A stretch of 64,000 nucleotides of DNA from assembly GCA_002786915.1 (NCBI GenBank), contig PCUV01000032.1, positions 107,279 to 171,278 of the forward strand, written 5' to 3'. The notes under the pieces were generated by a model that did no database searches, was not told the origin of the DNA, and worked only from the letters and a program-made list of their open reading frames with translations. Every line of letters starts with the position of its first letter. Within the stretch, counting starts at the first letter, position 1. This DNA comes from Comamonadaceae bacterium CG12_big_fil_rev_8_21_14_0_65_59_15 (GTDB taxonomy: Bacteria; Pseudomonadota; Gammaproteobacteria; Burkholderiales; Burkholderiaceae_C). This document shows, piece after piece, positions 1 to 7,674 of this stretch. The translations under genes were made by a program, and so were the position numbers.

Positions 1-542
1 GGGCTCTTCAGAAATGCCACCCCACCCGAATGTCCCGGGCAATGCCATGAGTACGAGCCGTCTTCAGCGTAGTCCAGCAGCGCCTTGAAAAACGGTGGCT
101 GCAGACCTTCCAGGTAGCTCTTGGCCTCACGAATGATGTGGCGTGCGACAAACTCGGGCGTGTCCTCAAACATGTGGATAAACCCGTGCAGCTCGCGCAG
201 GATGTCGTTGGGCAGGTGACGACTGGTCTTGGTTTCGCCATAAACATAGATCGGCACGTCGGGGTTTTTGCGGCGCACCTCTTCAATAAAGTGGCGCAGG
301 TTCACCACGGCGGGGTCCAGGTCGGGCCCTTGCGTAAATTCTTCGTCGTCGATCGACAAGATGAAGGTGCTGGCCCGGCTTTGCTGCTGCGCAAACTGGC
401 TCAAATCGCCGTAGCTGGTAACACCCAGCACCTCGGAGCCTTCCGACTCGATGGCCTGCGCCAGCGCACGAATGCCCAGGCCCGAAGTGTTCTCAGAGCG
501 AAAATCTTCGTCGATGATGACAATGGGAAAGCGAAATTTCAT
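1..542 (-). CDS. Orn/Lys/Arg decarboxylase, N-terminal part (cut by window edge)
   Basis: The first 180 residues of a basic amino acid decarboxylase of the group III PLP (ornithine/lysine/arginine decarboxylase) family, which makes putrescine, cadaverine or agmatine with release of CO2. The ATG at 542 opens a response-regulator-like wing domain (begins MKFRFPIVIIDEDF, residues 1 to about 130). A linker follows, then the start of the PLP domain with the conserved SWHCPGHSGG at residues 165-174. The PLP lysine lies beyond the window. Substrate cannot be decided from this part. The gene faces away from nfeD-qmcA across 126 bp. The reading frame is open to base 1, so the truncation is by the window and not a mutation. 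Confidence 0.88.
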   Translation of the reverse strand, partial: MKFRFPIVIIDEDFRSENTSGLGIRALAQAIESEGSEVLGVTSYGDLSQFAQQQSRASTFILSIDDEEFTQGPDLDPAVVNLRHFIEEVRRKNPDVPIYVYGETKTSRHLPNDILRELHGFIHMFEDTPEFVARHIIREAKSYLEGLQPPFFKALLDYAEDGSYSWHCPGHSGGVAFLKS

Positions 543-668
543 GAACAACTCCGGCGCGGGAAATCCGACAAATCGGCGCGAAGTGTAAGGACTAAATCGA
601 AATTTTTGGCTTATCCGCTTCGCTTTGGCCTGAAAATGGCCGTGAAGCAACAGCGCAGGAACTGCACA

Positions 669-1112
669 ATGGCAAATTCAACTTTTTGGTGGCTGGCGGC
701 CGGCGGGCTGATTGCCGTCGAGCTGGTCACCGGCACGTTTTATCTGCTCATGATTTCCACCGGACTGGTCGCGGCGGCATTGGCAGCGCACGCCCAACTG
801 GACGTGCTGTGGCAGTGGGTGATTGCGGCGCTGGTGGGCGGTGGTTCGGTGCTGGTCTGGCGCAGGTACAAAAAGTCGCAGCCTGCTATTGCGCCAGCCA
901 ACGCCAACCCGGATGTCAATATGGACGTGGGCGAAGTCGTGCATGTGGCCAGTTTCCGCGCCGACGGGTCTTGCAGCGTCAAATACAGGGGCACGCATTG
1001 GGACGCCGCCCTGGCACCAGGCGAACAACCTGTGCCGGGCCACTTCACCATCGCAGAAGTGGTGGGGAGCCGTTTGATGCTGAAGAAGACACCTGTTGCA
1101 ACGACCGAATAA
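669..1112 (+). CDS. NfeD-like membrane protein
   Basis: A 147-residue short-form NfeD-family protein. It has two closely spaced transmembrane helices (about residues 7-30 and 33-62), a basic WRRYKK stop-transfer sequence, and a soluble C-terminal domain that is an OB-fold in this family. Short NfeD proteins are partners of SPFH/slipin proteins, and the next gene (14 bp away, same strand) encodes one. The pair therefore probably acts together in the inner membrane; the exact role is not known. The ATG at 669 is preceded by an AGGAA ribosome site about 8 bases upstream. The reading frame stays open further upstream, but only the part from 669 looks like the family. Confidence 0.85.
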   Translation: MANSTFWWLAAGGLIAVELVTGTFYLLMISTGLVAAALAAHAQLDVLWQWVIAALVGGGSVLVWRRYKKSQPAIAPANANPDVNMDVGEVVHVASFRADGSCSVKYRGTHWDAALAPGEQPVPGHFTIAEVVGSRLMLKKTPVATTE

Positions 1113-1126
1113 CTCTGGAGCCTGTC

Positions 1127-2035
1127 ATGGAAATCGCCATCGTCCTGTTTGTCATTGCCGTTATTTTTGTTACCCAATCGGTCAAGGTGGTGCCGCAGCA
1201 GCACGCTTGGGTGGTCGAACGCCTGGGCAAATACAACGGCACGCTCACGCCGGGGCTCAATTTTTTGATGCCCTTCATCGACAAGGTGGCGTACAAGCAT
1301 GTGCTGAAAGAAATTCCGCTCGATATCCCCAGCCAGGTCTGCATCACCCGCGACAACACGCAGTTGCAGGTGGACGGCATTCTGTACTTTCAGGTGACCG
1401 ACGCGATGCGCGCGAGCTACGGCAGCAGCAACTACATCGTGGCCATTTCGCAGTTGGCGCAAACCACGCTGCGCAGTGTGGTTGGTAAGCTGGAGCTGGA
1501 CAAAACCTTTGAAGAGCGCGACATCATCAACGCGCAGGTGGTGCAAGCCATTGATGAGGCGGCGCTGAATTGGGGCGTGAAGGTTCTGCGTTATGAGATC
1601 AAGGACCTGACACCGCCGAAAGAAATTTTGCACGCGATGCAACAGCAGATTACCGCCGAGCGTGAAAAGCGCGCGTTGATCGCTGCCTCTGAAGGTCGCC
1701 GCCAAGAGCAGATCAACATCGCCACCGGCGAGCGCGAAGCGTTCATCGCCCGCTCAGAAGGTGAAAAGCAGGCCGCTATCAACAACGCCCAGGGCGAGGC
1801 AGCATCTATTTTGGCGGTCGCGCAAGCCACCGCGCAAGCCATTGAACAGGTGGCCGCGGCGATTCGTCAGCCCGGTGGTAGCGAAGCGGTGCAGCTCAAG
1901 GTGGCAGAAAAGGCGGTCGAGGCCTATGGCAAGCTCGCCAGCGAAGCCACCACCACGCTGGTGGTGCCCAGCAACATGACCGAGGTGGCCACGCTGATCA
2001 GTTCGGCCATGAAGATGATCCAGACGCAAAAATAA
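1127..2035 (+). CDS. qmcA: SPFH/Band 7 (slipin) membrane protein, QmcA-like
   Basis: A 302-residue stomatin/prohibitin-type protein. One N-terminal membrane helix (residues 2-19) is followed by the SPFH domain (about 20-180, with VPQQHAWVVERLGKY at its start). An alanine/glutamate-rich coiled coil (about 180-235) carries the family pattern EREAFIARSEGEKQAA. Such proteins form large ring-like assemblies in the inner membrane and influence membrane protein quality control. Length matches E. coli QmcA (about 305). It lies 14 bp after the NfeD-like gene, and the two are almost certainly cotranscribed. A GGAG ribosome site precedes the ATG. Confidence 0.9.
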   Translation: MEIAIVLFVIAVIFVTQSVKVVPQQHAWVVERLGKYNGTLTPGLNFLMPFIDKVAYKHVLKEIPLDIPSQVCITRDNTQLQVDGILYFQVTDAMRASYGSSNYIVAISQLAQTTLRSVVGKLELDKTFEERDIINAQVVQAIDEAALNWGVKVLRYEIKDLTPPKEILHAMQQQITAEREKRALIAASEGRRQEQINIATGEREAFIARSEGEKQAAINNAQGEAASILAVAQATAQAIEQVAAAIRQPGGSEAVQLKVAEKAVEAYGKLASEATTTLVVPSNMTEVATLISSAMKMIQTQK

Positions 2036-2088
2036 ACCCACCGGGCCAGACCTAAGTTGCGCCTCTGATCTGGCAAGACGCGGTGGGT
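2036..2088. terminator. Nested inverted repeat between convergent genes
   Basis: Directly after the qmcA stop, ACCCACCG (2036-2043) pairs with CGGTGGGT (2081-2088). Inside it, GCCAGA (2045-2050) pairs with TCTGGC (2069-2074). The element sits between the convergent qmcA and acyltransferase genes, so a two-way transcription stop is likely. There is no T-run, so intrinsic termination is not certain. Confidence 0.4.
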
Positions 2089-2121
2089 ACACTGCACGAC
2101 ACGGATTCAGTCGGTCTCAAA

Positions 2122-2712
2122 CTACGCATCGTTCTTGCCCTTGAAAGGCGCGTAAAAAGCCTTGATGGTTGCCATGTCGGCCTCTAGATCATCGCCCGGG
2201 TACAACATGGGCCCCAGGCCACTGATCTTGCGGCTGTAGTCCATGTAGGCCATGACAATCGGCACCTTGGCAGCCTTGGCAATGTAGTAGAAGCCTGTGC
2301 GCCAATAGTGGGTTTTGGCACGTGTGCCTTCGGGTGACACGATCAACTGTAGCGCTATGGGCGACGCTGCAATGACCTGCGCAGAAGCGGCCACCAAATC
2401 ATTGGTATGGGTCCGATCCACCGCAATACCCCCCAACCAGCGCATCAGGCCGCCAAAGGGAAAGCGAAAAATACCGGCCTTGCCCATCCAGTGAATGTTC
2501 AGACGCAGCGCAAATGCCACCATCAGCGTGTAGGGCAAGTCCCAGTTGCTGGTGTGCGGTGCGGCAATGAAAACGCTTTTGTGCGCCTGCGCGGGCAACG
2601 CGCCCTGCACTTTCCAGCCCGCAAGCCGGAGATACAGCAGCGAGAAGGCCCGAAACAGCGGCGCTACAACGGGTGTCGTAAAAATGGTGCGCTGAGCGGC
2701 AACCGCGCTCAT
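2122..2712 (-). CDS. 1-acylglycerol-3-phosphate acyltransferase-like protein
   Basis: A 196-residue PlsC-superfamily acyltransferase. It has the catalytic HX4D block (PHTSNWDLPY, about residues 53-62), an FPFGGLMRWLGGIAVDR block, and the glycerol-phosphate-binding SPEGTR motif (about residues 129-134). Members transfer an acyl chain to lysophosphatidic acid or a related lipid at the inner membrane. The protein is shorter than classical PlsC (about 245), so the acceptor is uncertain. The ATG at 2712 overlaps the moaE stop (ATGA), which decides the start over a codon 24 bases upstream. It is the last gene of the hom-thrC-moe-moa run. Confidence 0.82.
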   Translation of the reverse strand: MSAVAAQRTIFTTPVVAPLFRAFSLLYLRLAGWKVQGALPAQAHKSVFIAAPHTSNWDLPYTLMVAFALRLNIHWMGKAGIFRFPFGGLMRWLGGIAVDRTHTNDLVAASAQVIAASPIALQLIVSPEGTRAKTHYWRTGFYYIAKAAKVPIVMAYMDYSRKISGLGPMLYPGDDLEADMATIKAFYAPFKGKNDA

Positions 2713-3194
2713 GCGTTGCGCGCCTGGATGCCCCACTTGGCCAGCGCCGCGTCGTCACTCACCCGCGCATCGACCCACTTGGCACCATTGGGCGTTTGCT
2801 CTTTTTTCCAGAACGGGGCCTGGGTTTTGAGGTAGTCCATCAAAAACTCGCACGCCTGGAAACTCTCGCCCCGGTGCGCGCTGGTCACCACCACCAGCAC
2901 GATCTGATCCAGCGGCTGCAACAGACCCACGCGGTGAATCACGCGCGCAGCGTAGATGTCAAAGCGCTTGAAGGCTTCGTCGATCATGGCCTCGATACTG
3001 GCTTCGGTCATGCCGGGGTAGTGTTCCAGCTCCATGCTGCTGATCTGGCCGCGCTCGCCTGCGGTGTGGTCGCGCACCGTGCCGATAAAGCTGCACACCG
3101 CGCCCACGCGTGAATCTTGGGCGCGCAGAGCGGCGATCTCATCAGCGACGTTGAAGTCGTCGGTTTGAACCGAAACGCGGGGCAATTTTTGCAT
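2709..3194 (-). CDS. moaE: Molybdopterin synthase catalytic subunit MoaE
   Basis: A 161-residue large subunit of molybdopterin synthase. With two thiocarboxylated MoaD chains it turns cyclic pyranopterin monophosphate into molybdopterin. Visible family blocks are VGAVCSFIGTVRDH near residue 31, RVIHRVGLLQPLD near residue 85, and the active-site lysine region LKTQAPFWKKE near residue 123. Its ATG at 3194 lies downstream of a dispersed repeat that separates it from moaD. The stop overlaps the acyltransferase start by 4 bases. Confidence 0.95.
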   Translation of the reverse strand: MQKLPRVSVQTDDFNVADEIAALRAQDSRVGAVCSFIGTVRDHTAGERGQISSMELEHYPGMTEASIEAMIDEAFKRFDIYAARVIHRVGLLQPLDQIVLVVVTSAHRGESFQACEFLMDYLKTQAPFWKKEQTPNGAKWVDARVSDDAALAKWGIQARNA

Positions 3195-3197
3195 AAG

Positions 3198-3240
3198 AAA
3201 AAAGCCTTTATCCCTTATGAATCAATCATGGGTAGCTATT
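3198..3240 (-). repeat. Short dispersed repeat, copy C
   Basis: A copy of the AATAGCT-type repeat found seven times in this window. On the minus strand it starts AATAGCTACCCATG and ends CATAAGGGATAAAGGC plus a run of six T. It fills nearly half of the 94-bp gap between moaD and moaE and ends only 4 bases before the moaE start codon, inside the usual ribosome-binding zone. Confidence 0.6.
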
Positions 3241-3288
3241 TATTTTGAATGAAGTGGTTGGCACAACACGGTGCACTTGGCTAACCCA

Positions 3289-3540
3289 TCAGCCCCCCGT
3301 CACGGGCGGGAAAAACGCCACTTCGGCGCCATCGGTCAAAGCCGCTGCCTCGTCGCTCATGACCTGATTCAGCGCCAGGCGCACCGCCTTGCCGCGTGCC
3401 AGCGCATCCGAGTAAGCGCCGCCCCGCGCGATCAGTTCGTCACGCAACTGACCCAGCGTAGCGGTCTTCGTGTCGCGCTGCTCTTGCGCGCAGCCAAGGG
3501 CCTCGCGGATGCCGGCGAAATACTTCACAGTGACCTTCAT
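3289..3540 (-). CDS. moaD: Molybdopterin synthase sulfur carrier subunit MoaD
   Basis: An 83-residue ubiquitin-like sulfur carrier that ends in the required double glycine (FFPPVTGG). The C-terminal glycine is adenylated and thiocarboxylated, and it donates sulfur to the dithiolene of molybdopterin inside MoaE. The ATG at 3540 (MKVTVKYFAGIREALG) overlaps the moeA stop as ATGA and gives the normal family length. A longer frame upstream is moeA read in another phase. moaE follows 94 bp later across a repeat. Confidence 0.95.
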   Translation of the reverse strand: MKVTVKYFAGIREALGCAQEQRDTKTATLGQLRDELIARGGAYSDALARGKAVRLALNQVMSDEAAALTDGAEVAFFPPVTGG

Positions 3541-4805
3541 GCCAGCAACTCCGCAAAAGAAATAAAACACACCGTGTCGCCCGGCGCGATGGTTTGCCCT
3601 GGCGGGTTGTCCACCAGGCCGTCGCCCCACACCGCCGAGGTCAATACGCCCGAGCTCTGGTTGGGAAACAGCGCCAGGCTGCCGTCGGGCTGGCGTTTGA
3701 CGCGCAAAAATTCACGCCTTTTATCGGCTCTGGCCCAGGTAAAACCTGCACTGACAGCTATTGTTTTTGGTGCAACTTCGGTCACCCCTTGCAAGCGCAG
3801 CAGAAACGGCCGCACCAGCAACAAAAAGGTCACAAAACTCGACACCGGGTTGCCCGGCAGGCCGATGAAGTGCGCGCCCTGCGCTGCGTCTGCATCGACC
3901 CAGCCGTAAGCAAACGGTTTTCCAGGCTTGATGGCGATTTGCCACAAGTCCAGATGCCCGAGGCGCTGCACGGCGGGCTTGATGTGGTCTTCTTCCCCCA
4001 CCGACACGCCTCCGCTGGTCAATATCAGATCATGGCTTTGGGCTGCACCGCGCAGCGCTTCCATGGTGGCGGCCCTGTTGTCGGGCACGATGCCCAGGTC
4101 GCTGACCTCACAGCCCAGACGGGTCAGCAAGGCTTTCAGAAAAAACCGGTTGCTGTTGTAGATGGCACCCGGCGGCATGTCCTGCGGGGCCACGCTGCCG
4201 GGCATGATCAACTCGTCCCCGGTGGAAAACAGCGCCACTTTGGGGCGGCGCGCAACGGTCAAAACATGCATGCCAATGCTGGCCGCCAGACCAAGCGCAG
4301 CGGGCGTAAGGCGCCGCCCTTTTGAGAGCACCACAGCCCCGCGTGCGACGTCTTCACCGGCGCTGCGAATCCACTGCCCAGGCTGGGGCGCAGACTGAAT
4401 CAGCACGCTGCCGTCCGGCTGCACGGCACAGTCTTCCTGCATCACCACCGCGTCAGCGCCGACGGGAATGGGCGCGCCGGTAAAGATGCGCGCCACCGTG
4501 CCAGCGGTCAGAGAGGCACCAGACTGCCCGGCCGGGATGCGCTGCGACACCGGTAAAGCCACGCCTGTAGCCACATCGGCGCAACGCAGCGCGTAGCCGT
4601 CCATGGAGCTGTTGTCTTGCGGCGGCACCTGCAAGCCCGAGACCACGTCTTGCGCCAGCACCCGGCCGTCGGCGTCAAACGTGCTGACTTGCTCGGTGCC
4701 CGCCAGCGGCTGAGCGTGCGACAGTAGCTCGGCCAGCGCACCGTCCAGCGCGCGCAGAGGTGGACGGGATGTGGCAGGGGCTGCTGAAAGTGCGGTAGCG
4801 GTCAT
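3537..4805 (-). CDS. moeA: Molybdopterin molybdenumtransferase MoeA
   Basis: A 422-residue MoeA, which inserts molybdate into adenylated molybdopterin. Recognisable blocks are QDNSSMDGYALR near residue 60, the MPT-binding LTSGGVSVGEEDHIK near residue 255, the FIGLPGNPVSSF block near residue 310, and DKRREFLRVKR in the C-terminal domain. The ATG at 4805 (MTATALSAAP) is preferred over a TTG eight codons earlier. mobB ends 29 bp upstream and moaD overlaps downstream by 4 bases, so mobB-moeA-moaD is one transcription unit. Confidence 0.94.
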   Translation of the reverse strand: MTATALSAAPATSRPPLRALDGALAELLSHAQPLAGTEQVSTFDADGRVLAQDVVSGLQVPPQDNSSMDGYALRCADVATGVALPVSQRIPAGQSGASLTAGTVARIFTGAPIPVGADAVVMQEDCAVQPDGSVLIQSAPQPGQWIRSAGEDVARGAVVLSKGRRLTPAALGLAASIGMHVLTVARRPKVALFSTGDELIMPGSVAPQDMPPGAIYNSNRFFLKALLTRLGCEVSDLGIVPDNRAATMEALRGAAQSHDLILTSGGVSVGEEDHIKPAVQRLGHLDLWQIAIKPGKPFAYGWVDADAAQGAHFIGLPGNPVSSFVTFLLLVRPFLLRLQGVTEVAPKTIAVSAGFTWARADKRREFLRVKRQPDGSLALFPNQSSGVLTSAVWGDGLVDNPPGQTIAPGDTVCFISFAELLA

Positions 4806-4834
4806 GGGGTCGCTCGGTGGGTAGGGCAAAAAAA

Positions 4835-5368
4835 TCAGGCGTAATTTTCAGCGCGGTAATCAAAACGTGTGCCCTGCGACAGCAGCCAGGCGACCACCGC
4901 CTCAGGGTCGTTCAGATCCAGTACTGGCAGGCCGGTGGGTGTGGGCAACTGGGTGGGCGAATCGGTGGCCACGGCGCAGATAAAGTCGTCGTCTGCGTAG
5001 CGCGCCGGCTTGTCTGCGCTGGCGCGCCACACCTCGACCTTGAGCAGGTCCGAGTCCTTGAAGCCTTCCACCAGCACCCAATCAACACCGTCGTAGAGCT
5101 CGGCCAATAACTGATGTACGGTGGGGCGGCGCGTCACCTCAAACTCACGCATTAGCGCCAGTCGCTGCGTGGAAGCGACCACCACCTCAAAAGCGCCCGC
5201 CTCACGATGGCGAAACGTGTCTTTGCCGGGGTGGTCAATGTCAAAGCGGTGGTGGGCATGCTTGACCACCGACACGCGCAGGCCGTGGGCCTTGAGCGCC
5301 GGTATCAGCCGCTCGACCAGCGTTGTTTTGCCCGAGCCGGAAAAACCGGCAAAACCGACAACTTTCAT
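4835..5368 (-). CDS. mobB: Molybdopterin-guanine dinucleotide biosynthesis adaptor MobB
   Basis: A 177-residue P-loop GTP-binding adaptor with GFAGFSGSGKTTLVERLI at residues 5-22 (Walker A) and KHAHHRFDIDHPGKD in the following domain. MobB helps MobA make molybdopterin guanine dinucleotide, the form used by DMSO-reductase-family enzymes such as nitrate or formate enzymes. mobA is not in the window. The ATG at 5368 is chosen because the P-loop then falls at the usual distance from the N-terminus; the 23 extra upstream codons run into a repeat. Confidence 0.92.
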   Translation of the reverse strand: MKVVGFAGFSGSGKTTLVERLIPALKAHGLRVSVVKHAHHRFDIDHPGKDTFRHREAGAFEVVVASTQRLALMREFEVTRRPTVHQLLAELYDGVDWVLVEGFKDSDLLKVEVWRASADKPARYADDDFICAVATDSPTQLPTPTGLPVLDLNDPEAVVAWLLSQGTRFDYRAENYA

Positions 5369-5394
5369 TTGTTTACTTCGTTCTATAAAGCTTT

Positions 5395-5430
5395 TAGCCC
5401 TTGATTTATACAAGCTAGAAACCGAATTTA
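5395..5430. repeat. Short dispersed repeat, copy A (decayed)
   Basis: AAAGCTTTTAGCCCTTG and CAAGCTAGAAACCGAATTT form the two arms of a worn copy of the AATAGCT-type repeat. It spans the last bases of thrC, including its stop codon at 5428-5430, and the upstream region of mobB. Confidence 0.5.
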
Positions 5431-6945
5431 TGCACAATGCTGGACGATGAAATCCTTGATAGCCGCAGCATCTGCGGCCATGCTGACCACGCGTTTAGGC
5501 AGGTCTTCGATGCCGACAAACTTGGCCGGGCGGTCGGGCTCACGCCCGGTGGCTTCGACAATCGTGGCGGCAAATTTGATCGGTAAGGCGGTCTCCAGCA
5601 CAATCATCGGCACGCCGGGCTTGACGTGCTCACGCGCCACTTTGACCGCATCGGCGGTGTGCGTGTCGATCATCATGGCGTGGCGTTCCCAACAGTCCTT
5701 GATGGTGGCCAGGCGGTCGGCATGGGTGCTTTTGCCGCTGGCAAAACCGTATTTGCCGGCAGCCTGACTGAAAGCGGGGTGCGCTTCCAGGTCGAAGAAG
5801 CCAACGCGGCTCAGTGCGTCGCCAAAATAGGCCTTGGTGCGCGCCGCGTCGCGCCCGAGCAGGTCAAACACAAAACGCTCGAAGTTGGAGGCCTTGGAAA
5901 TGTCCATCGACGGGCTGGAGGTCTCGAACGTATCCGCGCTACCGCGCACGCGATAGACGCCGGTTTTGAAGAATTCGTCCAGCACGTCGTTCTCGTTGGT
6001 GGCCACCACCAGCCGTGCAATCGGCAAGCCCATGCAGCGCGCCACATGACCCGCGCAGACGTTGCCAAAGTTGCCGCTGGGCACGGCGAAGCTGACCTTT
6101 TGCGTTACCCCGCCCTCACCCCCGCCCTCTCCCAGGGGGAGAGGGAGTGAAGAGTCTTGGATTTCAACCCCCTCGCCCTTTGGGAGAGGGTTGGGGTGAG
6201 GGCTTGTCGCTTGGAAGTAACCCGCAAAATAATAAACCACCTGCGCCAGCAGGCGTGCCCAGTTGATGCTGTTGACCGTGCCAATCTTGTACTTGCGCTT
6301 GAAGTCCAGGTCGTTGCTGACGGCCTTGACCATGTCCTGGCAGTCGTCAAACACGCCGTCTACCGCAATGTTGAAGATGTTCTCATCCATCAGGCTGAAC
6401 ATTTGCGCCTGCTGGAACGGGCTCATGCGCCCGGCCGGGCTGGTCATGAAGACGCGCACGCCTTGTTTGCCGCGCATGGCGTATTCGGCCGCGCTGCCAG
6501 TGTCACCGCTGGTGGCGCCCAGAATGTTGAGCTGTTCGCCACGGCGCGCCAGTTCGTATTCAAACAGGTTACCCAGCAACTGCATCGCCATGTCCTTGAA
6601 AGCCAGCGTCGGGCCGTTGGACAGGGCCTCTAACCAAATGCCGTTTTCAAGGTGGCGCAGCGGCACGATCTCGCCCGTGCCAAACACCTCAGCGGTGTAC
6701 GTTTTGGCGCACAGCGCTCTTAAATCGGCAGCAGGAATGTCATCAATGTAGAGCGACAGCACCTCAAAAGCCAGTTCAGCGTAGCCCTGCTTGTGATAGA
6801 CCTCGCGCCAGCGTGCCAGCGTGGCCGTGTCCACTTTGGGGTAGCTTGCGGGTAGATACAGGCCGCCGTCGGGAGCCAGGCCTTCGAGCAGGATGTCGCA
6901 AAAGTGTTTCGGGCTGGTGTCGCCGCGGGTGGAGAGGTAGAGCAT
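5428..6945 (-). CDS. thrC: Threonine synthase with an in-frame repeat insertion
   Basis: A 505-residue PLP enzyme that converts O-phosphohomoserine to threonine and phosphate. It begins MLYLSTRGDTSPKHF, has the PLP lysine block LAFKDMAMQ (lysine about 117) and the phosphate/PLP loop GATSGDTGSAAEYAM. It is about 35 residues longer than expected because residues about 248-281 (SPHPNPLPKGEG... and ...PLPLGEGGGEGG) are encoded by a REP-like inverted repeat at 6110-6203. The flanking sequence (YYFAGYFQAT before, QKVSFAVPSGNFGNVCAG after) is normal, so the frame is kept. It belongs to the hom-thrC threonine pathway; vapBC separates the two. Confidence 0.95.
   Translation of the reverse strand: MLYLSTRGDTSPKHFCDILLEGLAPDGGLYLPASYPKVDTATLARWREVYHKQGYAELAFEVLSLYIDDIPAADLRALCAKTYTAEVFGTGEIVPLRHLENGIWLEALSNGPTLAFKDMAMQLLGNLFEYELARRGEQLNILGATSGDTGSAAEYAMRGKQGVRVFMTSPAGRMSPFQQAQMFSLMDENIFNIAVDGVFDDCQDMVKAVSNDLDFKRKYKIGTVNSINWARLLAQVVYYFAGYFQATSPHPNPLPKGEGVEIQDSSLPLPLGEGGGEGGVTQKVSFAVPSGNFGNVCAGHVARCMGLPIARLVVATNENDVLDEFFKTGVYRVRGSADTFETSSPSMDISKASNFERFVFDLLGRDAARTKAYFGDALSRVGFFDLEAHPAFSQAAGKYGFASGKSTHADRLATIKDCWERHAMMIDTHTADAVKVAREHVKPGVPMIVLETALPIKFAATIVEATGREPDRPAKFVGIEDLPKRVVSMAADAAAIKDFIVQHCA
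6110..6203. repeat. REP-like inverted repeat pair translated inside thrC
   Basis: Two related GC-rich arms face each other. The left arm (about 6113-6147) reads CCCTCACCCCCGCCCTCTCC and onward. The right arm (about 6168-6203), read on the other strand, is CCCTCACCCCAACCCTCTCC and onward. The spacer is about 20 bp. Each arm also holds a small internal palindrome (CTCTCCC with GGGAGAG). This is the layout of a paired REP element. It interrupts thrC without breaking the frame and adds about 34 codons. Confidence 0.85.
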
Positions 6946-6957
6946 GGCTTTGGATCG

Positions 6958-7365
6958 TTAAGGATAGGTCTCTGGTGTGATCAGTTTCACCGCTGGAAAG
7001 TAGGTTTTGTAACGCGCTTTGTCACGCGTCAGAATCGGCCAAGCTTGCGTTTGGGCATGCGCGCCGATAAAAAAGTCGGGTAGTGTCGTCAATTTGGAGC
7101 CTTTGTTCTGCCGGTACAACGCAAACGCCTGTGCAGCGACAAAAGCGCTGGCCTGCGACAGGGGGGCGTACACCAGATGCACCAAGTCCAGTGCGCGTTG
7201 CATGCTTTGCGGGCCGTCAAACGAAGGCGCAATTTCAGCACAGATCAGCGCATTAACGGCCATCCCTTGGGCATGATGCGCTTGCAACGCATCCAGCGAC
7301 CATTGCTGCCATTGGGGGTCGGCATCGAACACATCGATCAGCACGCAACTGTCCACCAAAATCAT
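6958..7365 (-). CDS. vapC: PIN-domain toxin, VapC-like
   Basis: A 135-residue PIN-domain protein. Acidic residues expected at the active site are visible in the N-terminal MILVDSCVLIDVF (Asp5) and in LPDFFIGAHA and LTRDKARYKTYFP near the C-terminus. VapC toxins are Mg-dependent RNases that cut tRNA or rRNA. The ATG at 7365 overlaps the stop of the antitoxin gene (ATGA), typical of a translationally coupled pair. thrC begins only 12 bp downstream, so the toxin sits inside the threonine operon. Toxic activity is inferred from the family and from the pairing. Confidence 0.88.
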   Translation of the reverse strand: MILVDSCVLIDVFDADPQWQQWSLDALQAHHAQGMAVNALICAEIAPSFDGPQSMQRALDLVHLVYAPLSQASAFVAAQAFALYRQNKGSKLTTLPDFFIGAHAQTQAWPILTRDKARYKTYFPAVKLITPETYP

Positions 7366-7607
7366 CGGTTCCAGTCCTCGCCGCGGGTTTCGCGCATGAT
7401 CTCGTCCGTGGGGCGCTGGCGCAACCCAACACCGAGCAACTGCTTGAATGGATTGCCAGGGACGGCTTCACGTCGCACCGGAAAGATCACCACCCGACCA
7501 TCTGACAACGCTTCATAGTCAATTTCCTGACCCGGCGACACACCCAAAAAATCGCGGATGGCTTTGGGCACGGTGACTTGGCCTTTGACGGTGAGGGCGT
7601 AACCCAT
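7362..7607 (-). CDS. vapB: AbrB/MazE-type antitoxin, VapB-like
   Basis: An 81-residue protein with an N-terminal swapped-hairpin AbrB DNA-binding domain (MGYALTVKGQVTVPKAIRDF, typical of SpoVT/AbrB antitoxins). The C-terminal tail (RQRPTDEIMRETRGEDWNR) is the type that plugs the VapC active site. Antitoxins of this type also repress their own promoter. A GGGAG ribosome site precedes the ATG at 7607, and 67 bp separate it from hom, enough for its own promoter. It overlaps vapC by 4 bases. Confidence 0.88.
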   Translation of the reverse strand: MGYALTVKGQVTVPKAIRDFLGVSPGQEIDYEALSDGRVVIFPVRREAVPGNPFKQLLGVGLRQRPTDEIMRETRGEDWNR

Positions 7608-7674
7608 AGAATTCTCCCGAAGTATTACAAGTTTTGGTATTACTTTACGTCAATTCCAGGGCGTAGGCCAGCCG

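Noticed and set aside
1761-1979. Arginine/proline-rich short frames within qmcA and similar ones in many genes
   Set aside because: They are out-of-frame readings of GC-rich codons and lack ribosome sites.
3720-3775. An AATAGCTGTCAG segment in moeA, similar to the left arm of the dispersed repeat
   Set aside because: The encoded residues run straight into the conserved DKRREFLR block of MoeA and no extra length is seen. The match is to one arm only, so it is probably chance.
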